Of a stretch of DNA of 64,000 nt, positions 1 through 11,198 are shown piece by piece. Numbering within the stretch: the stretch's first letter is position 1; every line of letters starts with the position of its first letter. This stretch comes from Henckelia pumila (lineage: Eukaryota > Streptophyta > Magnoliopsida > Lamiales > Gesneriaceae), in the NCBI RefSeq assembly GCF_033568475.1, contig NC_133123.1:6558501-6622500 (forward strand), written 5' to 3'. The notes under the pieces were generated by a model. It was not told the DNA's origin, did no database searches, and saw nothing but the letters and a program-made list of their open reading frames with translations. Both the position numbers and the translations under genes were made by a program.

Positions 1-994
1 TTCCCATAAGCTCCAAAATCCTGGAAGGAACAGCCTTATCCACGCCAAGCTGCTCCACTGCTTGAACAAATCTTCTGTGAAGCTCTGGTGTCCAATCCAC
101 CTAAACACACATTTCAAGAAAACTCTTCATATATAATTAATTATATATGTAATCATTTCAGATTCTTTACCAAATCAAATCCACACCACTGTGTGTAAGT
201 AAGCTTTTAATTAATAAGTTGAAAAGTAGGTACATTTTTTTTTTACATAGGATCGGTTTTAATAGAAAGCACCCCAGATTCACGTGACTTTTGGCTCCCC
301 ATGATTTGTGTGACAAATCCATGAATAACAAAGAGAAAAAAAAAGACCCGAAACTGTTCCTTAATGGATAAAGGCTTATTTCACAGTAAATTGAGCTAGC
401 TAGTTAACAGTACACTGCAAACCTAGTTTTTACAGCACATGATGTAATATAAAGATCTGAATCTGGTAATTAATTAATTAATATAGATACCTTAACTTTC
501 CTCTTGCCCAGAGGATTTTTGGAATGAGCGGATGATTTTCTTCCCTTATTAATATCATGGGTTTCCTCTGGGGATGGATTCAGTAGTACTGCAGCATCAT
601 GTCCATCTCTTTTACTGATGATTTCTTCTCCTTGATTTATCAAGCTGGAGGATCTTGAGCCGGGGTCCGAAACCGAAACCGAAACCGATACTTTGTCATA
701 TTCTTTTCCCGAATCATCATCAATGGAGACGAGTGATAAAGAACTAGTGCAGTACTTCCTTTCTGATTCATCGCCTCCTCTGACGGAGAACTCGGCGAGA
801 ATCTCCGTGTCCATTTCCAAATCCGGCAACAAATCTCCGTCGTTGATTCCCATGAAAAGGTCATCAAAATCAATGCTGTCCAGCAAATTCCCGCCGGAGA
901 AATCAAGAAACCCGTTCTCTTCCACTGAAAACCCAGCTTCCATTTCACTTTCCCTATCATTCTTCGCGCTCCTTAACGGCGAAACAGCGAGCAT
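1..994 (-). CDS. GLK: GOLDEN2-LIKE (GLK) GARP transcription factor, 5' part, cut by window edge
   Basis: GLKs are nuclear GARP/MYB-related activators of chloroplast development and photosynthesis genes. Exon 1 runs 994..491 (168 codons) and exon 2 starts at 100 and leaves the window at 1. The donor after 491 and acceptor before 100 are GT/AG, and the join keeps frame: KRKVK then [19 protein letters not shown], the start of the GARP DNA-binding domain. The start at 992-994 (MLAVSPLRS) is the first ATG in the frame and matches the MLA(V/L)SP start I know from GLKs. Exon 1 has the acidic segment typical of the family ([20 protein letters not shown]) and the basic stretch before the domain. The rest of the GARP domain, the proline-rich region and the GCT box would lie to the left. 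GLK1 and GLK2 cannot be told apart here. The gene looks intact as far as it is visible. Confidence 0.93.
101..490 (-). other. GLK intron 1 with a G-box
   Basis: This is the 390-bp intron between the two visible GLK exons; it is AT-rich. A perfect palindromic G-box, CACGTG, lies at 281-286. G-boxes bind bZIP and bHLH factors such as HY5 and PIFs, which are known regulators of photosynthesis genes. A role here is inference only. Confidence 0.6.
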
Positions 995-1019
995 TAATAA
1001 TCCAGAGGTAAATTTCAAC

Positions 1020-1760
1020 TGACTGGAATACAGTTATATGTGTGTGTGTGTTTGTTATATAATTTGATGAAATACAGCTCATATAATGAACAACATGTGT
1101 GTGCCTTTGTACGACAACCAAAAAAATAAATAAAACTAGAATTTATATAAGGCGGTCTGGATTTAATTCCGATACTGTAAAAAAAAAAAAAATGTTTCTT
1201 TAATTATTTTTGGGATTGTACAGGTGTGACAAAGTTGAGAATGGAAGAATTGGATATGCACCACAATTTGACTCAAGGGGGCTACGCAGATTTGTTCTTT
1301 TGCTTCTGTTTTGGCTTGTCCTACATATATAATCATTAATAATTCAACATGGAGTTTATGATTTGTGGATGCCCTTTTTTCCAAGTTTGAAAAAAATCTG
1401 TGTAAAAAGTGTTTGCTCGTGAATATATATTTATATATTTATATTTATATGTATAAATATAATTTGCTTCTCTCATCTCATGGAGGAGAAATAGAGAGAG
1501 AGACAGAGGGGGTTGGATTCAATGCAAACGGCTTTATCAGACACAGAATTTGGTTCGAAAAGTACGTAGGCAAATAGGTATAAGCGTGGTGTGTTTATCT
1601 GTTGTACAGTAAAAAAAATATGGATATGGTATGGACTTTGACCACTTCAATGGTGAGAATACATTAAATATATATTGAATTTCTTGTATGTTGACACACA
1701 AGATTAAATCGTGGACTCGGTATCATATAATCAAGCACCACAGATTTTTTATTTTTTTTT
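1020..1760. other. GLK upstream region, no gene seen
   Basis: This stretch upstream of GLK holds short random open frames only. It contains a (TG)n run near 1040, A/T runs and a GA-rich tract at about 1489-1515. A TATATAA-like string near 1056-1062, read on the minus strand, could be the GLK TATA box, but this is weak. No repeat family member was recognised. Confidence 0.4.
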
Positions 1761-2072
1761 GGAAAATTGCAAATTTAGTCCAATATGTTTGTCACTTTGC
1801 GATTTTGGTCCTCTATGTTTTCACATTTTAGTTTTAATCCTGTATGTTCTGATTTTTGGCAATTTTGGTCTTTTTTATTCGAAAATGTTTACGTGTCACT
1901 GTGCACGTCAGCTCCACCTCAGCACTGAATTGGTGTCACATCAGCGCCACGTCGAAAAAAGGACTGAAATTGCCAAAAAATTAAAGATAGCGGACTAAAA
2001 CTGAAATATGAAAATATAAAAGATTGAAATCACAAAGTGACAAACATACAAGAACAAAAAAGCAATATTCCC
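1761..2072. mobile_element. Inverted-repeat MITE, dispersed family A, copy 1
   Basis: About 312 bp. The ends are inverted repeats: the left end reads GTTTGTCACTTTGCGATTTT, and the right end carries its complement around CACAAAGTGACAAAC. The centre holds a cluster of CACGTCAGC / CACATCAGC / GCCACGTC motifs. Six further copies occur at 16979, 22824, 36312, 42914, 46734 and 54692. No coding capacity is present, so it is presumably a non-autonomous DNA transposon. The target-site duplication is obscured by flanking T runs. Confidence 0.75.
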
Positions 2073-2202
2073 TATTTTTTATTCACTCTAGATACTTTGA
2101 TTTCTACGTAGTAGTAACATGACATCGAACATTTCGAAAATTAGGGTATTATGTCAGAATAAAAATGCAAAACATATCATATTATTGTGCTAAGACTAAG
2201 GC

Positions 2203-2630
2203 TACGTTTACTTTGAATGATGGGATTGAGCAAATATAAATTAAAATATGATTATTAATATAATTTGATAGGATAGAGAGTTATTATGGATAAATAATAA
2301 TATGTTTAGTTGGATGAATTAATTTTGGGATTGAATTATACTTAAAAACAAATTACGATTTCACCCTTTAGCTATCATAATAATCATATGTTCGGCAAAG
2401 AAGGGAAGAATGTAGAAGATAAAAAGGAAGGGCATAATTGATTTTTTTTCATTCTCTCACTCCATAATATTTATAATCCCATTAAAAATTTAGGACTAAA
2501 AATCATCTCACAATCCTATCACTAACAGGCCTAAAGATTTATACAATTTCTCAATTTTGCAAGTAAACATAGGATTGGTTGGTATTATCTATGTTATCCT
2601 TCATTTATCAAGGCAAGTAAACGCAACCCA
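2203..2630. mobile_element. MITE with GGCTACGTTTACTT terminal inverted repeats
   Basis: The left end GGCTACGTTTACTTTG and the right end AAGTAAACGCAACCC form terminal inverted repeats. Subterminal matches (GGATTG / CAATCC) lie further in. At about 428 bp, with no coding frame, it resembles a Tourist/Stowaway-sized element. The superfamily is uncertain because the target-site duplication is unclear. Confidence 0.6.
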
Positions 2631-2746
2631 AATATTGACCAATTAGAGTGCCATACATCAGTATATATAGGCCAATTTACATTATGGTCAATTTTGCCTC
2701 TCTCACTATTACCAAAGTGTTATATGATATTGCATGATTATATAAA

Positions 2747-2988
2747 CTAGCATTCAAGCACACGTTTTGCGTGTGTGATATAATATAAAAATATTATATA
2801 TTTGTTTTATTTTAAATATTTGATTTGAAAAAAACAAAGATAGTGGAAAAAGATGATGTGAGATGAAGAAAGTGGGTAAAATCGTTTGATTTGAAAAAAC
2901 AAAGATAGTGGGAGAAGATGGTGAGAGATGAAGATCGTGGGGTTAAACAGTTTTTAAAAGTTAGAAAATTATTATAATATAGTAAAGA
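2747..2988 (-). mobile_element. Short complete non-autonomous Helitron
   Basis: Read on the minus strand, the element starts TCTTTACTATATTATAA and ends with a hairpin (CACAC-loop-GTGTG) followed about 8 nt later by CTAG. The flanking bases are A on the 5' side and T on the 3' side, as expected for Helitron insertion between A and T. Length is 242 bp. It carries two ~60-bp tandem copies of a segment containing GAAAAAACAAAGATAGTGG. No coding sequence is present, so it would need a Rep/helicase supplied elsewhere. Confidence 0.75.
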
Positions 2989-2989
2989 T

Positions 2990-3835
2990 ATATATAGAGA
3001 GATAAATTAATTTGTGAAAACAATGTTTTTTTTGATAAATTTTACATCAAACTATAATTAAAGAGATTGTTATTTACTTTATACTGGATCATTTATGTTT
3101 TAGTTACTACAAAGGCAATTCTACACGCGTAAATAAAACATATATGCTGATGACTTTTTTACATGAGAAAAAAAAACGTTAAAATGTCACCATTAGGGAT
3201 TAGGCCCACCTCTTAATTAGGCATGTATCCCAAGCATGCATGGATGAACATGAACAACTTAAATATGTATATACTGGGGAGCCCTGTAAATGATTTTGCG
3301 TTTTCTCATCTGTGTGTGTATGTGTGTGTTTTGGTGCACGCGATACGTTCTTTTACAGTCTTTTTTTAAAAATAAAAAATAATGGTTAACTTAAAAAATG
3401 GAAAATAAATATAACATTTTCGTAAATAAATAAACACAAAAACACAATACATGATATCAAGTTTTGAAAAGTATATAGCATTTTCGTAAATAAAAGTACA
3501 AAAGTGCACAAAGTGAGTGTCATTTTGATAAATAAGAAAATATTTAAGGACTCAAAAAATAGAAAGTCGTATAAAATGACAAATTTATTTAATAATTTTG
3601 ATTTTATTGGAAATTTATTTAGGATATAATCTCAATGAATTGGAAAATAGTTGATTAAAATGTCTCTAGTATAATAAGATAGTAACATATAATAAACGAT
3701 TATAACTTTCAAAAATGAAAATTGTCACCTATGTGTCTAAAATAAAAAATTCAAAAATGAATTTTAGATGGAGTGACGTTCAAATAATTGAAGCATCAGG
3801 TTGATGAAAACTTAACATCTCCGGACAAGTAAATT
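2990..3835. other. AT-rich intergenic DNA, nothing recognised
   Basis: No open frame of note and no clear transposon end. It contains a near-direct repeat around CATTTTCGTAAATAAA (about 3416 and 3480) and a short (TG)n run near 3312. Confidence 0.4.
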
Positions 3836-4186
3836 AATATCGTTTGGTATCATGGATGTCGTGTACGATAGATGAGTAAAAACATGATGAGATGTGGATA
3901 AACAAGACATAATTATGAATAATATGTTGTTTTGTATGTTTTTAATTTTGTAGGATTATTTTGTTTATTCTCTTGATTACCATTGTCAATTTCACATAAT
4001 TTCACTTATATGACACTCATCCTCCACTAATACCATGAGTTGAGAGGTATTTGTCATCAAGCCTACATCTAATCTCATGTCGGACCATGAGATATCATTG
4101 GATTAACAAAAAAATGAGAGAAACATGAGATGAGTATTGTGTCTTATCCCACTTTCATCTCATATACCAAACGATAACAGTATAAT
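3836..4186. mobile_element. MITE with ATCGTTTGGTAT terminal inverted repeats
   Basis: The ends ATCGTTTGGTATCATGGATG and ATATACCAAACGAT are inverted repeats about 350 bp apart. Inner parts also pair weakly (ATGAGATG / CATCTCAT). There is no coding potential. Family assignment is uncertain. Confidence 0.6.
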
Positions 4187-4550
4187 AATTCAAGAAATTG
4201 GGGGAAAAATTTTAATAAATGAGCTTTATATAAGTTGGCATAGTTGTTATTTTTTGTCTTACAAAGTTAGATTTCGAGAACTTTGTTTCGCTTGTAATTT
4301 TAGTTCTTTATACTATGAAGCGTGGACATGGTCGATATCTCGATTCTCGACCCCACATCACCAATAATAGTCTTGAAATTAGCAAAATATGGTGTAATGG
4401 TGAAAAATTATAATTATAAAAAGCAAAATTATCTTACTAAAAGTGATATTTGATTAGTCAAATTAAATAACCAAAATCACAACTAGATTCAAGTTTTAGG
4501 ACCTATTTTGTTATCGTCCCTTAAAAATGCAATAACTTGTGACTATATAT

Positions 4551-4856
4551 CAATGTTTTAAAAAATTCGCTTAAGTTTTAATACATTAAAACTCGATTAA
4601 CGATCGCTTTTTAGAAAGTAAGATTTCATTGGTTTTTTAAAATGAAAACAGTTTCACAAATATAAATATTTATATTTTAGAACTTGAAATATATATTACA
4701 TCTTATATTTATTGTTAATATGTCATTTTATTTAATGTTTGCTTCAAAATAATTAAAATTATAGTAAAAATTGAAAACATTTTTTCACGCTTAAGATCAT
4801 TCTAAGCTCTCTTAATCTTGAAAAGCTTAAAACTTGACTTTCACGCTTCGGCGTGC
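4551..4856. mobile_element. Remnant of hAT-like repeat, left part, interrupted by a copia element
   Basis: The sequence starts CAATGTTTTAAAAAATTCGC, which resembles the terminus CATTGTTCTAAAAAACG of the better-preserved element at 39349. It contains the same words (CACGCTTAAG, AAACTTGA). It is cut at 4856 by copia insertion and continues after 9033 as CGTGCTTTTGTATTACCATG, a plausible decayed right end. Confidence 0.45.
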
Positions 4857-5013
4857 TGTAAAAACTAATGAGAGAATAATATTTTCATATATCTCAAAGA
4901 TGATTACATATGATGTTCTTATATACAACAATAAAGACTAAAGAAAGATAAAGATTACAAAAAATAAAAGATTACAAGATAAGAGGAAACAAAATATACA
5001 ATATATTCCAATA
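4857..5013 (-). repeat. 3' LTR of copia 1
   Basis: 157 bp, plus-strand ends TGTA and AATA. It matches the other LTR at 8865-9032 except for an 11-bp gap (AAATATATAAT) and scattered substitutions. Confidence 0.92.
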
Positions 5014-5021
5014 GGGCCCCC

Positions 5022-8000
5022 TCAAGATGGTGGACTCATAGAGACACCAATTTTGGAACATAGTAGACGAAGACGAGAACCAGAGAGCGGCTTTGTTAAG
5101 GCATCAGCCAGCTGGTTAGAGGACGAGACATGAGAAACACGAACTTTGTGGCTCTGAACCAGCTCACGTACAAAATGATAATCCAAAGCAATGTGTTTCA
5201 TGCGAGAATGAAACACAGATTTGCACATAAATAGGTGGCACCGATGTTGTCACAATAGATAGAAACCTGAGAGGACGCACGAACAACACCAAGTTCAGCA
5301 AGAAGAGAGCCAACCCATTGCACCTCCGCAGCAGCAGAGGCGACGACACGATACTCAGCTTCCGTAGAGGATCGAGCAACAGAGCCCTGCTTTTTAGAAC
5401 TCCATGAAATAGGATTGGGACCGAGAAACACAATATAAGCTCCAGTGGACGTGCGATCATCCACATCACAAGCCCAGTCTGCATCACAATAAGCATGAAG
5501 TGATAGAGAATTGTGACGCTGGAGAAGAAGACCATAGGAACGTGTACCATTGAGGTAGTGCAGGAGCCGCTTGACCGCCCCCCAATGCACAGAGGATGGA
5601 GAGTGCATAAATTGAGACAGCTTGTTCACAGCAAAAGCAATATCCGAGCGAGTAAACAAGAGATACTGTAAACTACCAACTGTCTGACGATACACAGTGG
5701 CATCGACAGGGGGCGAGCCATCATACTGGTGGAGCGCATGGGATGAAGCCATAGGAGACTGTGCTGGCTTTGAGTCTGCCATGTTAACTCCTGTAAGAAT
5801 ATCAAGCAGATATTTTTTCTGAGATAGACGGAGGCTCCCTGAGTAGGAATCCACTTCAACACCAAGGAAATAAGACAAGGATCCAAGATCCTTGACAGAG
5901 AACCGACGACTTAACTGATCAATGAAGTCCTGGATGGCGCCAGAATTATTTCCTGTGAGAATCAAGTCATCAACATAGACAAGAAGGTAAATAGTAACAC
6001 CCCGAGAACAGTAAATAAAAAGAGATATGTCAGCACGGGAGGAAGTAAAGCCAAGACTGACTAAAAATTGCCGAAGTGTCGTGTACCAGGCGCGGGGCGC
6101 CTACTTAAGACCATAAATGGCTTTGTTCAACTTGCAGACATAGGAGGGAACATTAGGAACAACAAACCCAGGCGGCTGCATCATATACACACAATCATCG
6201 AGTTGACCCTGCAAAAAGGCATTATTGACATCTATCTGACGAAGAGGCCACCCATAGGAAACGACAAGGGATAAGAGAATGCGAACTGTAGTGGGTTTGG
6301 CCACAGGACTAAAAGTATCAGTGTTGTCAAGTCCAGGACGCTGATGGAATCCTTTCGCAACAAGGCGAGCTTTATAACGGTCAACAGAGCATCAGGTTTC
6401 CGCTTAATCCGAAACACTCATTTGCAGCAGACCACATTCTGAGAAGAGACAGATGGAAAAAGATTCCAGGTGCCATTGCGAAGAAGAGCATCAAACTCCT
6501 CAGACATGGCGGCACGCCAACGAGGATCCTTGAGAGCTGTAGTGTGTGAGGATGGCTCAGATGAAGTGGTGTCAGTGACAGCAGTGAGGGCAAAACGAGG
6601 GTTGGGCTTGAATATATTATTTCGGGAGCGGGTAACCATAGGATGAGAGGTTGAGGGTATGGGTGGGGTGGCTGTGGCTGGGTCGAGAGGTGGCTCAAGA
6701 GGCCGAGGGGTAGTGGGGCGGGGTTCGGCGACGGGTGGAGATTGGATGGAGCTGGTGGGTGGAACGAGATACGGCGCAGGAGGACAGGAAGGTGAAGAAT
6801 CTCCAGACGGGGAATCCTCCATAGGGACATTATCAGGCATCACTTCAGGAGGAGAACCAAAACCAGCACCAGCGCCACCATTAGAAAAAGGATACTCAAA
6901 CTCAAAAAAAACAACATGACGCGAGACAAAGATTCTGTCAGAGGAAGGTTCAAGACACAGATAGGCACTCTGGGTAAGAGAGTAACCAAGGAAGACACAT
7001 GGAGAAGAGCGGTGGGAGAGTTTATGCGGGGCGTAAGGGCGAAGCCAAGGATAGCACACCCAAAGATACGTAGCTTGGAAAGATTAGGAGAAGCAGCGAA
7101 AAGGCATTCAAAAGAGGATTTGTAAGAAAGGTTGCGTTTAGGTAGCCTATTAATGAGATAAACGGCAATGGCAAAGGCATACGACCAGAATCGAGTAGGT
7201 ACCGACGCATGGTGAAGGAGGGCAAGACCTGTTTCGACAATATGACGGTGACGACATTCGGAGTAGCCATTATGCTCAGGAGTTTGAGGGGGTATAGTTA
7301 GATGAGAAATACCGTGCAAACCAAGAAATTCTTTGAGGGCCAGAAATTCACCACAATTGTCAGTGTATAAGGTGATAATAGAACGGTTTAGTTAGATGAG
7401 AAATACCGTGCAAACCAAGAAATTCTTTGAGGGCCAGAAGTGGACCCTGATGGAGAATGGCCCCGGTTTGAGGATCCTTCACCTGAAAGGCAGTAGAATA
7501 GAAAACAACAACAACATCATTAGATTTTCAAAGTTGAGAGACAGATAAAAGTTGTTTATTAATGGAGGAAACACAAAGGGCATGTGGGAACTTCAGGGAG
7601 CACGAAGTGGAGGGCGGTAAGAGACAACATGTGTGAGTGATAGGAAGTCCAACATCATCACCAACAACAACACCATCAGAGCCAACATAGGGAGCATGCA
7701 TGGAGAGATTGGCAAGATCAGACGTCACATGGTGAGTGGCACCAGAATCAAGGATCCAGTCAGATAAAGAGGATGGGGTAAGCGTGTAGGCAGCAGCATG
7801 GGAGGCGGGCGGGCCAGGGTGAGGCGCATGCATAGGTGCAGAAGCTGACAGATACTGAAAATTCGGACAGCGACGGGCAGAGTGGCCCTGACAACTGCAG
7901 AGCTGGCAGCGCCCGAGATACGGGCGAGGTGCACGCTGACCCGACGCCAAATGGTTGGGATTTGGCGGCGTAGAGGGCAAGAAGCCAGGATGGCGGCTGA

Positions 8001-8757
8001 CGACAGGGGGTTGAGGGACGGCGGCGGACGATGGACGGCGGTAGGAGCCGTTAGAGTGGGCAGAGGATAGTGTCGTGGCTGGAAGGGGGACGGTAGCATC
8101 CCGACGAACAGTAAGATGAGCTTCATGATTGATAAGTTTTTCATGTAACTCCTCAAACGAGATTGCAGTGTCCCGCGCCTGGATGGCATTGGCGAGTTCC
8201 TTGTAGTCATCATCCAGACCATGGAGAACCTTGATGGTAAGGTCCTCAATATCAAGAGGTGCATTCATGAGAGCGAGTTCATCAACTTTGGATTTGATGA
8301 ACTGCATAAATTCAGTAATGGACTGAGAGCCCTTTACCGGATTTCGAAGTTGTGTCTTGAGTTGAGTGATGCAACCACGAGAAGGTTTGCCATAGGTGAG
8401 GGCAATAGTGTTCTAGGCGGCAACAGAGGTGGTGTCAGTTGCAATAAACGGAATCAATGAAGGAGACAACGATCCAATGATGATATTCAGGATCAATTGG
8501 TCTTGGCGGATCCAGGAGGTATACTCAGGATTGAGAGAGTGAGTGGCGGAGGCAATGGCCGTGGCCGTGGCGACGGTGGTGATGGTCTTGGCCGGACAAG
8601 GATGAGAACCATCAATAAAGCCAAGGAGATCATGACCTGTGAGAAGGGTCGTGAACTGCAATCGTCAAGAGAGGTAGTTCGAAGAAGTAAGCCTAAAGGG
8701 CGCGTGGGCTGCAACATTGAAGGAAATTGGAGAAGAAACAGTGCCCGTGGCAGCCAT
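5022..8757 (-). pseudogene. Copia 1 gag-pol polyprotein relic
   Basis: The gag starts at 8757 (MAATGTVSS). Two tryptophan codons in the gag frame read as stops (YLS*R near 8675, VAA*NT near 8415). A CCHC knuckle (CQLCSCQGHSARRC) lies near 7880-7920 and the protease motif WILDSGATHHV near 7740. The integrase retains only its second half (TPPQTPEHNGYS, 7320-6840): the segment with the first catalytic Asp is missing. The reverse transcriptase retains DVNNAFLQG and YVDD (near 5960-5970), with an LK*APRAW stop near 6100. RNase H retains YCDADWA and SSTEAEYR. The C-terminus is near 5022. Several frame changes lie between 6200 and 6850. No functional product is expected. Confidence 0.93.
7295..7439. 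repeat. 51-bp direct duplication inside copia 1
   Basis: A segment starting TAGTTAGATGAGAAATACCG occurs at 7295-7345 and again at 7389-7439 without visible change, a period of 94 bp. It sits beside the deleted integrase region, so it probably arose with that rearrangement. Confidence 0.9.
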
Positions 8758-8864
8758 AGAGTCGATCGGAAAAAAAAAAAAAAAAATTCCGGAGACGGGA
8801 TAGCGGCGGCGGCTGGAGGCTAGGGTTAGCATTTATTAGCGTAGGTCGTGAGCTCTTGATACCA

Positions 8865-9032
8865 TGTAGAAAGTAATAAGAGAATAATATTTTCATATAT
8901 CTCAAAGATGATTACATATGATGTTTTTATATACAGCAATAAAGATTAAATAAAGATAAAAATTACAAAGAATAAAAGATTACAAGATAAGAGAAAACAA
9001 AATATACAATAAATATATAATATATTCCAATA
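8865..9032 (-). repeat. 5' LTR of copia 1
   Basis: 168 bp, preceded on the internal side by the primer-binding site TGGTATCAAGAGC. It carries the 11 bases missing from the other LTR. Confidence 0.92.
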
Positions 9033-9055
9033 CGTGCTTTTGTATTACCATGATG

Positions 9056-9535
9056 CTTTGTTGTACAAGTAGAGACCTAGTAATGTAATTCTATCTTGTA
9101 ATAAATAAATATGTATATTAGTTTTCATTTTTTTAAAAAAAATAATAATAAAAAGAACGGACAATGGGGCTGAATCTCGTGTTACTTTTTTCTTCCTCTT
9201 TCCATTTTTGTTGGTTTTCCGGTTTTGTGGAGACCGTGTCGTGGAAATGATGGAGACTGAAGCACAATGAATGATCGGCAAACATCAACGGTTTTCCTCG
9301 GTTTTTGATGATGTGTTCTTGCCTACAAAATTCACAATTTTGTGATAATTAATTAATTGTTGCCAAGTAAATGTATTAGTATTTTTTTAAAAAAAATTTG
9401 TTAGATAAAATATTTTTTGTTTAATTTTGTGTTCGAATTACACAGTCGAACTTTTGACCAAAATCAGAAAGACGCGAACTTGGACGATCATTTTGACACC
9501 ATTTGCTACATAATCTTGGTGGGTACGTATTAAAC
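9056..9535. other. AT-rich intergenic DNA, nothing recognised
   Basis: Only short chance frames occur here. There is a T/A-rich tract at about 9128-9155. No transposon end or gene was recognised. Confidence 0.4.
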
Positions 9536-10490
9536 AAATCATTTATAATTTCATATATTGTGTAATAACTCAGTCGATTGTTAATTAAAAACATATTGGT
9601 ATTTCAAATGCACCAAAAATTGGTACATTCACTCATTCATTGAATCTTGTCTTAATCGGATATGCGGCAGGAATGGTAGTACTTGGATTTTGATTTTGTT
9701 CAAACAAAATTATATCTCTAATTATTTTTTTTGAGTCAAATTATATCTCTAATTTGAATACTTCGTACTTTTGAATTTCTTCTACATATTTATTGCTATC
9801 GTGATTCCGTGCAAGAAATTGGAGAAGGGGCCATGCAATAATCTTTCATATAGTGACATCTGTAATTAATATATATATCCTAAGACGTAAAGTAATATTG
9901 GATCTTGGTTTTGTAAGTTGGATTTTTTTTATTATTATTGTTTTTATTTCTATTCATCTGAGTTCGAACGTTACACTAAAAATTATCGACGTAGCATAAG
10001 AAATTGCCGACGTATCTGAATCCATATTAAATTATTGACGTATTTGAATCCACATCAACACTATAAAATATGTTAATGTCGCGGGGAGGGGGTAGAATAA
10101 GAAGCAAATTTATAAGAAATTTTTGCAGTATTCTTTTTAATATTGTTGTGCATTAAATTAATTATTTATAATTATATTTCATATGGTACTGTCAATAAAA
10201 ATGTATTAGTATTTCAAATGTACCAAGAATTCGTGAACTCACACCCATTCATTGAATCCTGTTCTATAATTGCATGCGTGACATGAATTGGATTTTGAAT
10301 TAAACAAAATTATATCGCTAATTGTTTGTAGTACTCAAATTTCTGAATACTTAGTACGTACGTTTGAGCTTTCCATTTCATGTGAATGTCTCAGGGATCG
10401 TGATTCCTGAAAGAAATTGGAAAAGGAAGGGTACCAGTCATGCATATAGAAATGATTGATTGGACATAATTTATAATGACACGTATAATT
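9536..10490. repeat. Diverged direct duplication of a ~330-bp intergenic segment
   Basis: The segment 9536-9875 is repeated in the same orientation at about 10150-10490. Shared landmarks in order include GTATTTCAAATG, CATTCATTGAATC, AACAAAATTATATC, GATCGTGATTCC or its variant, and GAAATTGGA. The copies differ by many substitutions and small gaps, so the duplication is old. No coding frame is shared. Confidence 0.7.
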
Positions 10491-10506
10491 TTACAACATA
10501 TATGTA

Positions 10507-11130
10507 GGGTGGTTCTATGCTACTCATGCGAGGAGCTCCCCATGTCTATTAATTGACATCTGTCCTAATTGTCCTTTTTTTAAATTATTTTCTCTTTCCT
10601 TTGTTTTTTTAAAATAAATTTTTACTTCTTTTTTTTTTACTTTGAATTGAATTATCCATGGTTCTTCCTTCTCTTTCTTTTCTTATTTTTTGCTTTGGAA
10701 TTTTTTTAATTTTTCGTTCTTTCCAAATATTTTTTTGAATTTTTTTTATTTTCTTAGTGTTTGTTTATTATTTATTTTTTCTTTAACCACTGTTGGTAAA
10801 TTGATTTTTGTGATTCAGTTTAAAATTTAAGACTTTATATGATAAATTTTAAAAATTATAAGGTATTTATATTTTGTTCAATCATAAAATTTCTCGTAAT
10901 ATTCACACATTAGTATCTAACATGTTCTAATAAAGATGATAAAACTCAATTCTGCAATATATATATATATGAGTAATTTTCAGCTGCCCAACCATTCCTG
11001 CTCAACTCGTCCCCGACAACTAAAACTCACTACTGGGTTTTAGTTGTTTTTTTAAAAAAAATTTCGTATTACTAAAACTTACTACCGGATTTTAGTTGTC
11101 GGGGATGAATTGGACATCATTGGTTTGGCA

Positions 11131-11198
<68 letters not shown>

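Larger units (their letters stand above)
4857..9032 (-). mobile_element. Ty1/copia retrotransposon 1, LTRs present, coding region decayed
   Basis: The element is 4176 bp on the minus strand, flanked by an exact 5-bp duplication CGTGC (4852-4856 and 9033-9037). The LTRs are short (157 and 168 bp) and differ by an 11-bp indel plus substitutions. Just inside the 5' LTR is TGGTATCAAGAGC, a tRNA-Met type primer-binding site. Just inside the 3' LTR is the polypurine tract TTGAGGGGGCCC. Order inside is gag, CCHC knuckle, protease, integrase remnant, reverse transcriptase, RNase H, which is the copia order. The LTRs begin TATTGG rather than TGTTGG in both copies. Stops, frameshifts and an internal deletion make it non-autonomous now. 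Confidence 0.95.

Noticed and set aside
1365-1577. Possible small peptide gene upstream of GLK
   Set aside because: It has low-complexity content (YIYIYMYKY) and no conserved motif; chance frame.
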